Source: Deltaproteobacteria bacterium | GTDB taxonomy: Bacteria; Desulfobacterota; Binatia; HRBIN30; CADEER01 | Direction: 5' to 3' | NCBI GenBank assembly: GCA_029262455.1 | Contig: JAJCZJ010000014.1 | Coordinates: 62,001-126,000, forward strand | DNA length: 64,000 nucleotides | In this document: positions 56,883 to 64,000 of the stretch, piece after piece | How positions within the stretch are numbered: position 1 is the first letter of the stretch | How the letters are laid out: each line of letters opens with the position of its first letter | Made by a program: the position numbers and the translations under genes | The notes under the pieces: generated by a model | Database searches by the model: none | What the model saw: only the letters and a program-made list of their open reading frames with translations | What the model was told of the DNA's origin: nothing

Positions 56883-58448
56883 ATGAGAGCGAAGCAACCC
56901 AACCAGACCAGCTATCTTGCTACACTGGTATCCCTCATCTTTCTTCTACCTTCGGCCGCGGATGCGCTCTTTATCACCGGCGGACCTTCGTACGAACTTC
57001 CCGAAGGGGCCACTTGCACAGTCGCTGGAAACCCAGCTTTGGCGAACAACGCGTCCGTCACCTGCAGCGGCATCGATCTCGACGCTCATACCCATGTCTA
57101 CTTCGGTATCCGCAACGACGGCAGTAGGCTCGGCAATGCCACTGACCGCAGCGGGCCAAGTGGCAATGAAATTTGGCGCTTCGTATTGAACGCGAACATG
57201 ACCATCGTCTATACGAGCACCACAACAATCAACAATGCCCTACTTGGCCGCAACCAGAGCGTGGATAGCGGTCTCACGCTGAGCAGTGAAGTCGGAAACC
57301 TGACCCCCATCCTCACCGGAGGCGTCCCTGCAGACAACGGCAGCAGCGATATCAGCGCACTCTTTCGCGTCGACAGCGCTGCGTTCGCCGTTGGAGTGGC
57401 TGTCGAAGCCGCGACAGAAGGTATCGAGGGGTTCGGCACGACGAACCCCCACATCTACGATCCGATCCATACGCCGAACAACACCGGTGGGAACATCTCC
57501 AGCGTCGATCTGGCGTTTTACTTTGCCGACTGCGGTGGACGTGACGCGACTTGCCCGGAGACGGACGTCCGGCTCGTCGACGGCGACACCGCCTCTGAAG
57601 GTAGAGTCGAAGTCTTCGTCGACGGCACGTGGGGAACAGTGTGCGACGACAACTGGGACCTGATCGAAGCCGAAGTCGTTTGTCGGCAACTCGGTTTCGT
57701 CGGCGCCGAGTCGGCGAACGGCGGCGCACTATTTGGCCCAGGCAACGCAGACCAACCGATCTTCCTCGATGACCTCAGCTGTAACGGGGAAGAAGGCAGC
57801 CTCCTGCAATGCCCTTCTTCCGGTATCGGCGTGACCAATTGCGAGCACGACGAAGACGCGGGTGTGGTTTGCGCCACAACCAACGTGCGTCTAATCGGCG
57901 GATCCTCCCGAGGCGAGGGTCGGGTCGAAGTCAACTTCGAGGGGCAGTGGGGCACCGTCTGTGACGACTTCTGGGGCATCGAGGACGCCAACGTCGTGTG
58001 CCGTCAACTCGGCTTTACCGGAGCGGATGCAGCGCCAGGCGAAGCCGCCTTCGGTGCCGGAAACGGTCCCATCCTGATGGACGATGTCCAGTGCGTCGGA
58101 GACGAAGCCGAAATCACGGCTTGCCAATTCAACGGGTTCGGGAACCACAACTGCGAAAGGGATCACACAGAGGACGCGAGCGCCGTCTGCAAGGCAGCCG
58201 TGTTGCCGACAGAAACTCCTGCGCCTGACACGCCCACACCTACCTTCACACCCGGCGGGACAACCTGCTTCGGAGACTGCAACGGAGACGGGCGGGTGGC
58301 AGTCAGCGAGCTGATCACAGCCGTCAACGGAGCTCTCTCGGGTAACATTTCGGCCTGCCCGGCGGCCGACCGCGACGGCAACGGGAGGATCACCGTCCCC
58401 GAGCTCATCACCGCCGTCAACAACGCACTCAGCGGGTGTCCGAACTAG
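56883..58448 (+). CDS. Secreted protein with two SRCR domains and a dockerin-like pair
   Basis: 521 residues from ATG 56883 (GGAG seven bases upstream); the frame opens at GTG 56817. After the signal peptide (LATLVSLIFLLPSAADA) is a beta-rich domain of about 200 residues (DAHTHVYFGIRNDG, FRVDSAAFAVGVAVEAAT). Two SRCR domains follow, each with GRVEVxxxGxWGTVCDD, [20 protein letters not shown] and a closing CxxDxxEDAxxVC. A short Pro linker leads to a clean dockerin-like pair: CFGDCNGDGRVAVSELI and DRDGNGRITVPELI. Layout is close to the gene at 45633. Probably surface-bound and ligand binding. Confidence 0.9.
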   Translation: MRAKQPNQTSYLATLVSLIFLLPSAADALFITGGPSYELPEGATCTVAGNPALANNASVTCSGIDLDAHTHVYFGIRNDGSRLGNATDRSGPSGNEIWRFVLNANMTIVYTSTTTINNALLGRNQSVDSGLTLSSEVGNLTPILTGGVPADNGSSDISALFRVDSAAFAVGVAVEAATEGIEGFGTTNPHIYDPIHTPNNTGGNISSVDLAFYFADCGGRDATCPETDVRLVDGDTASEGRVEVFVDGTWGTVCDDNWDLIEAEVVCRQLGFVGAESANGGALFGPGNADQPIFLDDLSCNGEEGSLLQCPSSGIGVTNCEHDEDAGVVCATTNVRLIGGSSRGEGRVEVNFEGQWGTVCDDFWGIEDANVVCRQLGFTGADAAPGEAAFGAGNGPILMDDVQCVGDEAEITACQFNGFGNHNCERDHTEDASAVCKAAVLPTETPAPDTPTPTFTPGGTTCFGDCNGDGRVAVSELITAVNGALSGNISACPAADRDGNGRITVPELITAVNNALSGCPN

Positions 58449-58692
58449 CAGCAAGCACAGCGGAGCGAAGCAGAGAATCCATCCTCGCACCTGCGCGTCC
58501 AACTGGGCCCGGCCCCGCGCCGGTTGTCGCAAAACTTCCCTATTGTCAGTTCTGAGCCGGGCGTACGGTAACCGTGACCCACGACTTGAAGAGTAGTCCA
58601 GATATCGCAAGCGTTCACACCGGCAGCAGCTGGCAAACTGTGGTGGCGTCGCCGGTTGCCGGCATCGCGAAATCCAATCAGAAAGGGCGGCG
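58449..58692. other. Intergenic region
   Basis: 244 nt between the two-SRCR gene and the membrane-protein gene at 58693. No gene or clear hairpin is seen; AGAAAGGGCGG at the right end is the ribosome binding site of the next gene. Confidence 0.35.
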
Positions 58693-59718
58693 ATGGCTGA
58701 GTGCGACGATGTCCTAGGCACATTCAAGGAAGTTCTGATCCTCAGCCTAGAATTGGTCGGTGCAGGCGCTGAAGCCGGCGGTAGTGCGGTCGGTGATCTG
58801 CCGAGCCTCGTTTGGGAGAGTCTCCAGAACGAGAAGGTCAAGAAAGGCCTGCAAGACGAGCTCATTCGTCAGGCGCGCGCGCTGCGAGCCGAGGCTATGA
58901 ACCAAACGCGACCGCCCGGGGGGAACCAACAATTCTCCGTTGCCACGAAACATGGAGACGACGCGCTCGCGCCGTTGAAGAAAATCGGCAGCAAAGCTCA
59001 AGGCCCCGCCGGCAAGGCACTGCTCGCAGAGATCAAGAAGACGGCGGAGTACAAGGATCTCGTAGGTCGGGTCGAAAAGCTCCGTTGCTCCGCTGGAAAA
59101 ACCCCCGTCGGCATCTGGATCGACGAGCACAAGGGACTGGCGATCTTTGTCGCCGTGGGGATCGCGGTCGGGGGTTTGTCAGCAATGTATGTAACCCGCT
59201 CCGGTGACCTTCCGGCCGAGTACCTACTGAAAGTGGCGAAGGGGCCGTACAAGTACAAAGTCGGCAAGCTTGATCTCGGCACGAAGGTGCTGAAATTCGA
59301 GCCATCGACGAGAACGATCGCGATCGAGCAGTTCGCCGTAGCAAAGTGGAAACCTCTGCAAGCGAAGATCGCCCTCCAAGGGCTCGCCGTCGAAGGCGAG
59401 GTTGGAGGAACGGTTACCACCGAGCTGGTCGTTCCGGTGAACAAGCGCAACAAGTTCAAAGTGACCGGCAGTGTCGCTGGAGGAGCAGCACCGAATCTGC
59501 GATCGTTCTCGGTCATCTGGACAGCAACGCCGCAAGCGGGTCTGACGGCAACCGTCCAGGGTGGCATCCTTCATGACATGGACGGAACCAGCGGCAGCGT
59601 CGGCGGCGCAGTGAAGTACAAGAAGGACGACCTGACGATCACCAGCAGCGCCACCCACAAGCGCAGTCCGGGCCAACAGGAAACGAAAGTCGACTTCGGG
59701 CTAGAATGGCAGTTCTGA
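58693..59718 (+). CDS. Unknown protein with one membrane helix and strand-rich C-terminus
   Basis: 341 residues. The first 150 are helical and charged (VWESLQNEKVKKGLQDELI, GKALLAEIKKTAEYKDL). A transmembrane helix (AIFVAVGIAVGGLSAMYV) lies near 156-175. The rest is built from beta strands (VGKLDLGTKVLKFEPSTRT, KFKVTGSVAGGAAPNLR, LTITSSATHKR) and ends in FGLEWQF, a barrel-like terminal signature. I do not recognise the family. The closing motif recurs in a fragment at 63695-63724. It stands alone on the plus strand and converges with the propeller/cohesin gene. It could be a pore-forming or effector-type protein, but this is speculation. Confidence 0.7.
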   Translation: MAECDDVLGTFKEVLILSLELVGAGAEAGGSAVGDLPSLVWESLQNEKVKKGLQDELIRQARALRAEAMNQTRPPGGNQQFSVATKHGDDALAPLKKIGSKAQGPAGKALLAEIKKTAEYKDLVGRVEKLRCSAGKTPVGIWIDEHKGLAIFVAVGIAVGGLSAMYVTRSGDLPAEYLLKVAKGPYKYKVGKLDLGTKVLKFEPSTRTIAIEQFAVAKWKPLQAKIALQGLAVEGEVGGTVTTELVVPVNKRNKFKVTGSVAGGAAPNLRSFSVIWTATPQAGLTATVQGGILHDMDGTSGSVGGAVKYKKDDLTITSSATHKRSPGQQETKVDFGLEWQF

Positions 59719-59865
59719 ACCACGACGGCTTTGGCCAGGAGATGAGCGCGGAGGAGCGATACCTGGGAGCCCAAACACGACACCCGATACAATTTTCGAA
59801 GCGCACCGTCCCCACAATCGCATGCCCAGCTTCCCAACCGGCTGGTCTTCAAATCTTTTGGTAAA

Positions 59866-61503
59866 TCACCTCAAAGTTGCAGCTACAACGCCAATTTGCA
59901 CCGAGCCGTCCGAGCATGTCGCGGACACGCTGCTGCCGTCGTCAGACGAAGCGCCCGGACTAGAGCACATCAGTGCCGCGCTACCAGCAGCTGCATCTGC
60001 CGCGATTCGCACCCTACAGGTGTAGAGGATCGATCCGTTCGGAATCTCACCGACATTTTGAAACGACAAAACAAGGCTTCTCAGCCCAGAGCAATCGACC
60101 CCCGGGGTGCAACCAAACGGCAGAAAGGCAAAGTCGGTGGATTCTTTGGCAATCGCCGGATTGACCTCACAATCCTCGGTCTTGCACGAGTCGAACATGG
60201 GACAGTCGGCGTCGACGACGCAGCTACTGCCACTCGTTCGACAGACCCGACTTCCAACCGGCACCTCAGGCACAAACACTCCTGGCCCGAACGAAATTTC
60301 ATTCTCGGCTGCTGCGACCAATCGATCGGTAAACAACCGGACATCGACCTCAACCGTCCCCCCTGGCGAGCCACCGGCCGTGCCGATCTCAATTCTCACA
60401 CCGGAAGACACCGGGGGGGTGCGAGTCGGGGTGTTCGTCCGCGTTGGGGTCCGAGTCCGGGTAGCAGTTGCAGCCGCCGGCGACGCCCCGGGGCAACCAA
60501 AGAGCGCATTATTGACGGCCAACACGAGTTCGTTGATCGGGACCCTGTTGTCTGAGTTCGCATCGAACTCCGGACATCCGCCAAGGAGCGCCCGCCCAAG
60601 AGCGATGTTGACACCCCTGACGAGTTCGCTGATCGACACGCGCTTGTCTCGATTGCAGTCCCCAACACAGAACGGGTCAACAAGCGGCGTCGCAGTAGAA
60701 GACATCTGTGTCGGCGTGACAAACCCGGTCGGGACCAGAGTCGGGGTTGGTGTCGGCGGCTCGGTCGGCGTAGGTGACGGTGCAGCTTCCGACACGAAGC
60801 TTCCGCCCCTAGCGATGCCAAGGCCCGCCCCGCCAAAGTCGACGACGAAAGTTCCCACGCCCGTAGACAAGTCAATTGAGAAGATTTCGGTTCCAGCGTA
60901 GCCGTACATGATATTGTTCTCAGCGAACGCGAGCCCAAACACGCTTCGAAAACCGAGACCTGTTCCGATGGCAGTTCCAATACCAGTGTTGCGGTCAACC
61001 GCGATCAGTCGGTTGTCGCGACTGGTCATGTAAAGATTGCCATTCGCATCAAACGCGAGGTCACCCGATGCACCGTGACCTAAGCCCGACCCGACCCGGG
61101 TCGCGACGCCTGTGTCGATGTCGATCACGAACAATGAGCCGCTGAACGCAGTAGCGCCAAAGAGCGTACCGTCTTTGGCAAACACCAGCGCGACCATTTG
61201 ACCGGACCCGACGCCCAGCCGATTGGGAAGCGGAGTCAGCGCGCCTGACAGCGAATCAACGAGATACAGCTGGTCCTCCGTAATCCCGTAGAGAGTCCCA
61301 TTCGGGGCGAATGCGATGTCAGTCAGAGCCCGCGTCGACGCGCCAAAACTCGTCGCGCCAATCTCCACGACGTCCCCCGTCTCAATGTCGACTGTGCCCA
61401 GCCGGCGGTCATCGTGAACGTGAAGTATCGGCTCGGCAGCGGCACCCAGCGCGCAGACTGACGCCCATAGAACGAGCAAAGAAATACCAGGGACCCGTCT
61501 CAT
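59866..61503 (-). CDS. Secreted propeller-dockerin-cohesin-like protein
   Basis: 545 residues from ATG 61503 (GGAGAG nine bases upstream). After the signal peptide (ISLLVLWASVCALGAAA) are about five NHL-like blades (ALTDIAFAPNGTLYGI, GDLAFDANGNLYMTS, VFGLAFAENNIMYGY). A Pro/Thr linker leads to a complete dockerin-like pair (CVGDCNRDKRVSISELV, DANSDNRVPINELV), a second Thr linker and one cohesin-like domain (IEIGTAGGSPGGTVEVDVRL, AAAENEISFGPGVFVPEVP) with the same Cys motifs as the repeats at 52679. Having dockerin-like and cohesin-like parts in one chain would allow chains to link to one another. No enzyme motif is seen. Confidence 0.87.
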   Translation of the reverse strand: MRRVPGISLLVLWASVCALGAAAEPILHVHDDRRLGTVDIETGDVVEIGATSFGASTRALTDIAFAPNGTLYGITEDQLYLVDSLSGALTPLPNRLGVGSGQMVALVFAKDGTLFGATAFSGSLFVIDIDTGVATRVGSGLGHGASGDLAFDANGNLYMTSRDNRLIAVDRNTGIGTAIGTGLGFRSVFGLAFAENNIMYGYAGTEIFSIDLSTGVGTFVVDFGGAGLGIARGGSFVSEAAPSPTPTEPPTPTPTLVPTGFVTPTQMSSTATPLVDPFCVGDCNRDKRVSISELVRGVNIALGRALLGGCPEFDANSDNRVPINELVLAVNNALFGCPGASPAAATATRTRTPTRTNTPTRTPPVSSGVRIEIGTAGGSPGGTVEVDVRLFTDRLVAAAENEISFGPGVFVPEVPVGSRVCRTSGSSCVVDADCPMFDSCKTEDCEVNPAIAKESTDFAFLPFGCTPGVDCSGLRSLVLSFQNVGEIPNGSILYTCRVRIAADAAAGSAALMCSSPGASSDDGSSVSATCSDGSVQIGVVAATLR

Positions 61504-61594
61504 AGGTAGCAACTCTCCAGACTAAGTTGAGGGCGACTTGGCTCCCAACTTGGCTCGGGCCCCTGCCAAGAGACTCGACCGATCGCCGCTTGGA

Positions 61595-62152
61595 TCAACA
61601 CTTGCGGATAGTCGTTCCTCGAAAAATGAGGCCAACGCTTGCGATCTCGTCGTAGATATCTGGATCGAATCCCGCAGTGAAACTCATTGGGTGACCGACC
61701 ATTGAGCAGTCGAAGTCGAAACTGCTGGCGCTGATCTGTTTCAGAACGCCACCTGAAGAATTTTTGAGGACCAATTCGAGCGGCACGGGCTTCGAGGTCT
61801 TCCAACCGTAACCGTTCACTGAAATGTCCCAGGCGATCGTCCAATAACACACGATCTTCCCGTTCTTGTCAGCCCGAACGACGGTTACCGTCGCGTCTTT
61901 TATGTCCGCTGTCGGATATCCCGCACTGGTGTTGAGTTTGAAAGTCCTAAACTTCCACGTCTTGGATTCAGCTAACGCGTCGGCAAGAAAAGGCAACGCA
62001 GCCCCCAGTTCGCCGATGTTTTGCTTTGCCTCCGGGGACGTGGCCTTTCCCGGCGCTCCCTCCAGACTCAGCTCTGAAGTGCTACCAAGCTCGTGGCCGT
62101 GCGCGGCAAATGCGACGGAAAGCATGATCGCGGTAATCAGGAAGCTTCGCAT
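61595..62152 (-). CDS. Small secreted protein, unknown
   Basis: 185 residues from ATG 62152, preceded by a strong AAAGGAGG; the frame extends to 62233. Signal peptide MRSFLITAIMLSVAFAAHG. The mature part is strand-rich (ADIKDATVTVVRADKNG, VCYWTIAWDISVNGYGW, VPLELVLKNSSGGVL) and ends with one Cys pair candidate (FDFDCSMVGH, TIRKC). No known family. Possibly a small binding or immunity-type periplasmic protein. Co-directional with the gene at 59866, 91 nt upstream of it. Confidence 0.7.
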   Translation of the reverse strand: MRSFLITAIMLSVAFAAHGHELGSTSELSLEGAPGKATSPEAKQNIGELGAALPFLADALAESKTWKFRTFKLNTSAGYPTADIKDATVTVVRADKNGKIVCYWTIAWDISVNGYGWKTSKPVPLELVLKNSSGGVLKQISASSFDFDCSMVGHPMSFTAGFDPDIYDEIASVGLIFRGTTIRKC

Positions 62153-62492
62153 GATGATCCTCCTTTGGTCTGCCAACCAGTGAGTCAACACTACGTGAGG
62201 TCTTGCTTCACGTAGTTCTAGATCAAAAAACAAAACTCTCCTCTACAAGTCAACACTCGGCCCTCCAATATCAGGACCGGTACGAACGCCGACTCCGGTG
62301 CGTAAGAGAGGGCATATCCCGTCCAAAAAGCCTTCGTTCTTCACGTGGGTTTCACATTCCATAGAAGGAGGAAAAGAGGACGTGTGCCGATCATGCAGGC
62401 CAGAGTTGGTCCAGAAATGATTGTGTGTCTCATCAAAGTTGACACCAGACTCTACGGCGGACAAGATCCGCCGGACGTAAGGGGGGGCGAAT
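62153..62492. other. Divergent intergenic region with hairpin
   Basis: 340 nt between the secreted-protein gene (minus) and the gene at 62493 (plus). A perfect 7-bp stem CGGCGGA-CAAGA-TCCGCCG lies at 62455-62473, just before the GGGGGG ribosome binding site of the plus gene. No convincing gene is seen. Confidence 0.45.
62439..62467 (+). promoter_or_regulatory. Weak candidate promoter upstream of 62493
   Basis: TTGACA (62439-62444) and CAAGAT (62462-62467) are 17 nt apart. The -35 box is perfect, but the -10 box matches only three of six bases and lies in the hairpin, so this is tentative. Confidence 0.25.
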
Positions 62493-63569
62493 ATGAGCTG
62501 GGAGAGAATTGAGGCGCTCGACGGAGCCTGGTGGTTCGATCGGACCTTCATGCATCGCATCGTTCGCAACCACGCGCGCGCTCAGAGCATTTACAATCAT
62601 GCGCGCCGCGTCGTCACCGACGAGAGGAAGTGGTGGAATCCCTTCGACGACAAGATGCCAAGCCTGGTCTCGATCGATGTCGACTTCGCGCGAGTCAACG
62701 CCGACGCCGACGTACAAACTCAGCTCGACTTCGAACAACTCGTGAGCCCGCCGTTCCATCATATTCGTTGGCGACAACAACGACTCCAGCAACTCCACAG
62801 TGCGACTCGACAGCACAGACGCAGTTACCTCGACCTTGTCCGCGATGCACAGGAGACGTCGCTCAAAGCGATCCGCAAGGCCGTAGACGAATACGAGGAA
62901 TTGAAGGAGATCGCAGAGGTCGTGCGCGACACCTCGGCCGATTCGCTCATGGTCGGAGCGACCGCGCTGACGGGCGGCACCGCAGCAGCGATCGTCGCCA
63001 CCGGAGCTGCCATCAAAGGTACGGCGAAGTATCAAGACAAGGGGCACGTCGGGGCCGCTTTCATGGAAGCCACTGGCGCAATAGCGTTCCACGTCATCAA
63101 AGTGGGAAAGCTACTTACCAGCGACACCGTCCTGGTCATCATGAAAGGCAGCTACAAAGCAGCCACGGCACTCTTAGCCGGCGACGATCTGGCAAACGCC
63201 GCCAAAGAGGGGGGCCTCGAAATCGTCGGCGAAGGCGTCGGAAAATTGATCAAGTCGGACGCCGTTCAGAAAAAGCTCCAGCACATCGCACTACCCGTGG
63301 CGACAAAGGTGATCACGGCCCCAACCAAACAACTTCAAAAGACCGTCAAAGGGCTGTCCGGCGCGTTGGGAAAACGCGCGACAAAGGCGGGCCTAAAACA
63401 AGTACTCGGCCCGGAAGAACGCCGAACACCAATGAGCCGACCCGCCAACAAGGGATCGGCCATCGACCGGGCAACCTTCGAGAACAAAATGTTCCTGGAC
63501 ATGGCCCTTTTCAGCGAAGAGGAGGGACTCCCCGCGGCGTACTTCCTGCCCTTCCTGCAACCCCGGTGA
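62493..63569 (+). CDS. Unknown Ala/Gly-rich membrane-associated protein
   Basis: 358 residues from ATG 62493 with GGGGGG upstream. The N-terminal 150 residues are helical and basic (WWFDRTFMHRIVRNHARAQ, FHHIRWRQQRLQQLH). A hydrophobic Ala/Gly stretch (LMVGATALTGGTAAAIVATG) near 151-171 and a second (GAAFMEATGAIAFHVI) could insert in membranes. The C-terminal half is rich in Lys and Ala (ALPVATKVITAPTKQLQ, KGLSGALGKRATKAG). I recognise no family. The next gene is a DUF2778/Tlde1-like protein; similar helical proteins often accompany secreted effectors. Function not assignable. Confidence 0.65.
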   Translation: MSWERIEALDGAWWFDRTFMHRIVRNHARAQSIYNHARRVVTDERKWWNPFDDKMPSLVSIDVDFARVNADADVQTQLDFEQLVSPPFHHIRWRQQRLQQLHSATRQHRRSYLDLVRDAQETSLKAIRKAVDEYEELKEIAEVVRDTSADSLMVGATALTGGTAAAIVATGAAIKGTAKYQDKGHVGAAFMEATGAIAFHVIKVGKLLTSDTVLVIMKGSYKAATALLAGDDLANAAKEGGLEIVGEGVGKLIKSDAVQKKLQHIALPVATKVITAPTKQLQKTVKGLSGALGKRATKAGLKQVLGPEERRTPMSRPANKGSAIDRATFENKMFLDMALFSEEEGLPAAYFLPFLQPR

Positions 63570-63694
63570 GCACGGACCGGGTTCCCAGCCAAGGCGACCC
63601 TAGAGATACCCATCCTTGGCGGCACTAACCAGGGTCAAATTTCGTCAATTGGTTGTATTCTCGAAAGTTGACTCGATATCGCAAAGATTCTAAA

Positions 63695-63724
63695 GCCGGT
63701 TTCGGCTTGGAATGGCAGTTCTAG
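63695..63724 (+). pseudogene. Possible gene remnant ending in the FGLEWQF motif
   Basis: The reading frame ending at TAG 63722-63724 codes AGFGLEWQF, the same terminal motif as the protein at 58693-59718; 25 of the last 33 bases match. No start or body of such a gene is visible upstream, so it may be the tail left by a lost paralogue, or chance plus selection on a barrel-type C-terminus. Confidence 0.35.
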
Positions 63725-63769
63725 CGGGACTAGGGGCACCACAACTTCCTGAGTCAGGAGAATCTAAAG

Positions 63770-64000
63770 ATGACCAACCCGACCGAGTTCCTCCTCTACG
63801 ATGGCACACATGTATGGTGGAAGAATCCGGGCGATGGGCAGGGCGAAATGTCCTATCGGGCGAGCTCAGGTCTCGATGAGTCGTCGGCCGGTGGGACTGA
63901 CTATCGGAATGAACAGTATCAATGCGTGAAAGACCGCGGGCCCGTTCCGGGAGGACTCTACGTACTGAAACTCAAGATTGACCAGGACGGTACAGAACAT
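63770..64000 (+). CDS. DUF2778/Tlde1-like peptidoglycan-active protein, cut by window edge
   Basis: An ATG at 63770 (GGAG nine bases upstream) opens a frame that runs off the right edge; 77 residues are visible. They read FLLYDGTHVWW, MSYRASSGLD, then DRGPVPGGLYVLKLK. The segment order (a sugar/substrate-facing W-rich start, SSGL, and [KR]GPxPxGxY) matches the DUF2778 or Tlde1 family of L,D-transpeptidase-like enzymes, used among others as type VI secretion effectors against peptidoglycan. The catalytic Cys region is beyond the window, so activity cannot be judged. Confidence 0.65.
   Translation, partial: MTNPTEFLLYDGTHVWWKNPGDGQGEMSYRASSGLDESSAGGTDYRNEQYQCVKDRGPVPGGLYVLKLKIDQDGTEH

Noticed and set aside
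62243-62569. 108-codon minus-strand frame overlapping the intergenic region
   Set aside because: No ribosome binding site, overlaps the start of the gene at 62493 and shows no recognisable pattern.

Overview
This is a GC-rich, densely coded bacterial chromosome segment with about 40 protein genes and no rRNA, tRNA, CRISPR array or transposase that I can see. Envelope and surface proteins dominate. They include many signal peptides and lipoboxes, outer-membrane barrel-like proteins, OmpA domains, Thr-Pro linkers, dockerin-like GDCNGDG repeats, SRCR domains and Myxococcus-type Cys repeats, plus three Hanks-type Ser/Thr kinases. This repertoire fits a large-genome, Gram-negative, environmental bacterium of the former Deltaproteobacteria. 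Candidatus Binatota or a myxobacterium relative is my best guess. That is an inference from protein style, not from a marker gene.

Left region (1-20.7 kb): a truncated dockerin-like protein runs off the left edge, followed by an MBL-fold hydrolase. Two roughly 1,000-residue paralogues built from ELWxTDGTxAGT repeats lie in opposite orientation (1742-4768 minus, 8928-11954 plus). They flank a carotenoid-oxygenase gene, an SDR gene and a small nucleotidyltransferase pair. Both paralogues keep the same roughly 105-nt leader with a re-paired hairpin. Next come an OmpA lipoprotein, a small secreted protein, a giant (1,881 aa) surface lipoprotein and its barrel-like partner.

Central region (20.7-40.5 kb) is the most interesting part. 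Two gene sets diverge from 26471-26661. Leftward: an unknown protein, a transmembrane Ser/Thr kinase, a PP2C phosphatase and a membrane protein carrying a ruined kinase N-lobe. Rightward, often with overlapping stop and start codons: a zincin-like protein, a CxxCxxCC protein, a kinase with a DUF4384 tail, an OmpA-DUF4384 protein, a TPR-CHAT (caspase-like) protease, a propeller-like lipoprotein, a TPR-barrel outer-membrane protein and a FecR-domain protein. At the far end, convergent, is a membrane protein fusing an FHA domain to a lytic transglycosylase. I read this as one candidate trans-envelope phospho-signalling/protease system. The grouping is inference.

Right region (40.7-64 kb): a run of secreted proteins with dockerin-like repeats, cohesin-like repeats, SRCR domains, a VWA domain with a novel triple repeat, and DUF2135. 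There is also a fourth kinase-related gene (complete kinase at 50179), an RDD membrane protein, a second caspase-like His-Cys protein, two membrane-associated unknowns, and at the right edge the start of a DUF2778/Tlde1-like peptidoglycan-active protein. That last gene, together with the kinase, phosphatase and FHA genes, leaves open a link to a secretion system outside the window.

Most starts given here are refined from ribosome binding sites and signal peptides. Domain names come from motif reading by eye, not from profile searches.
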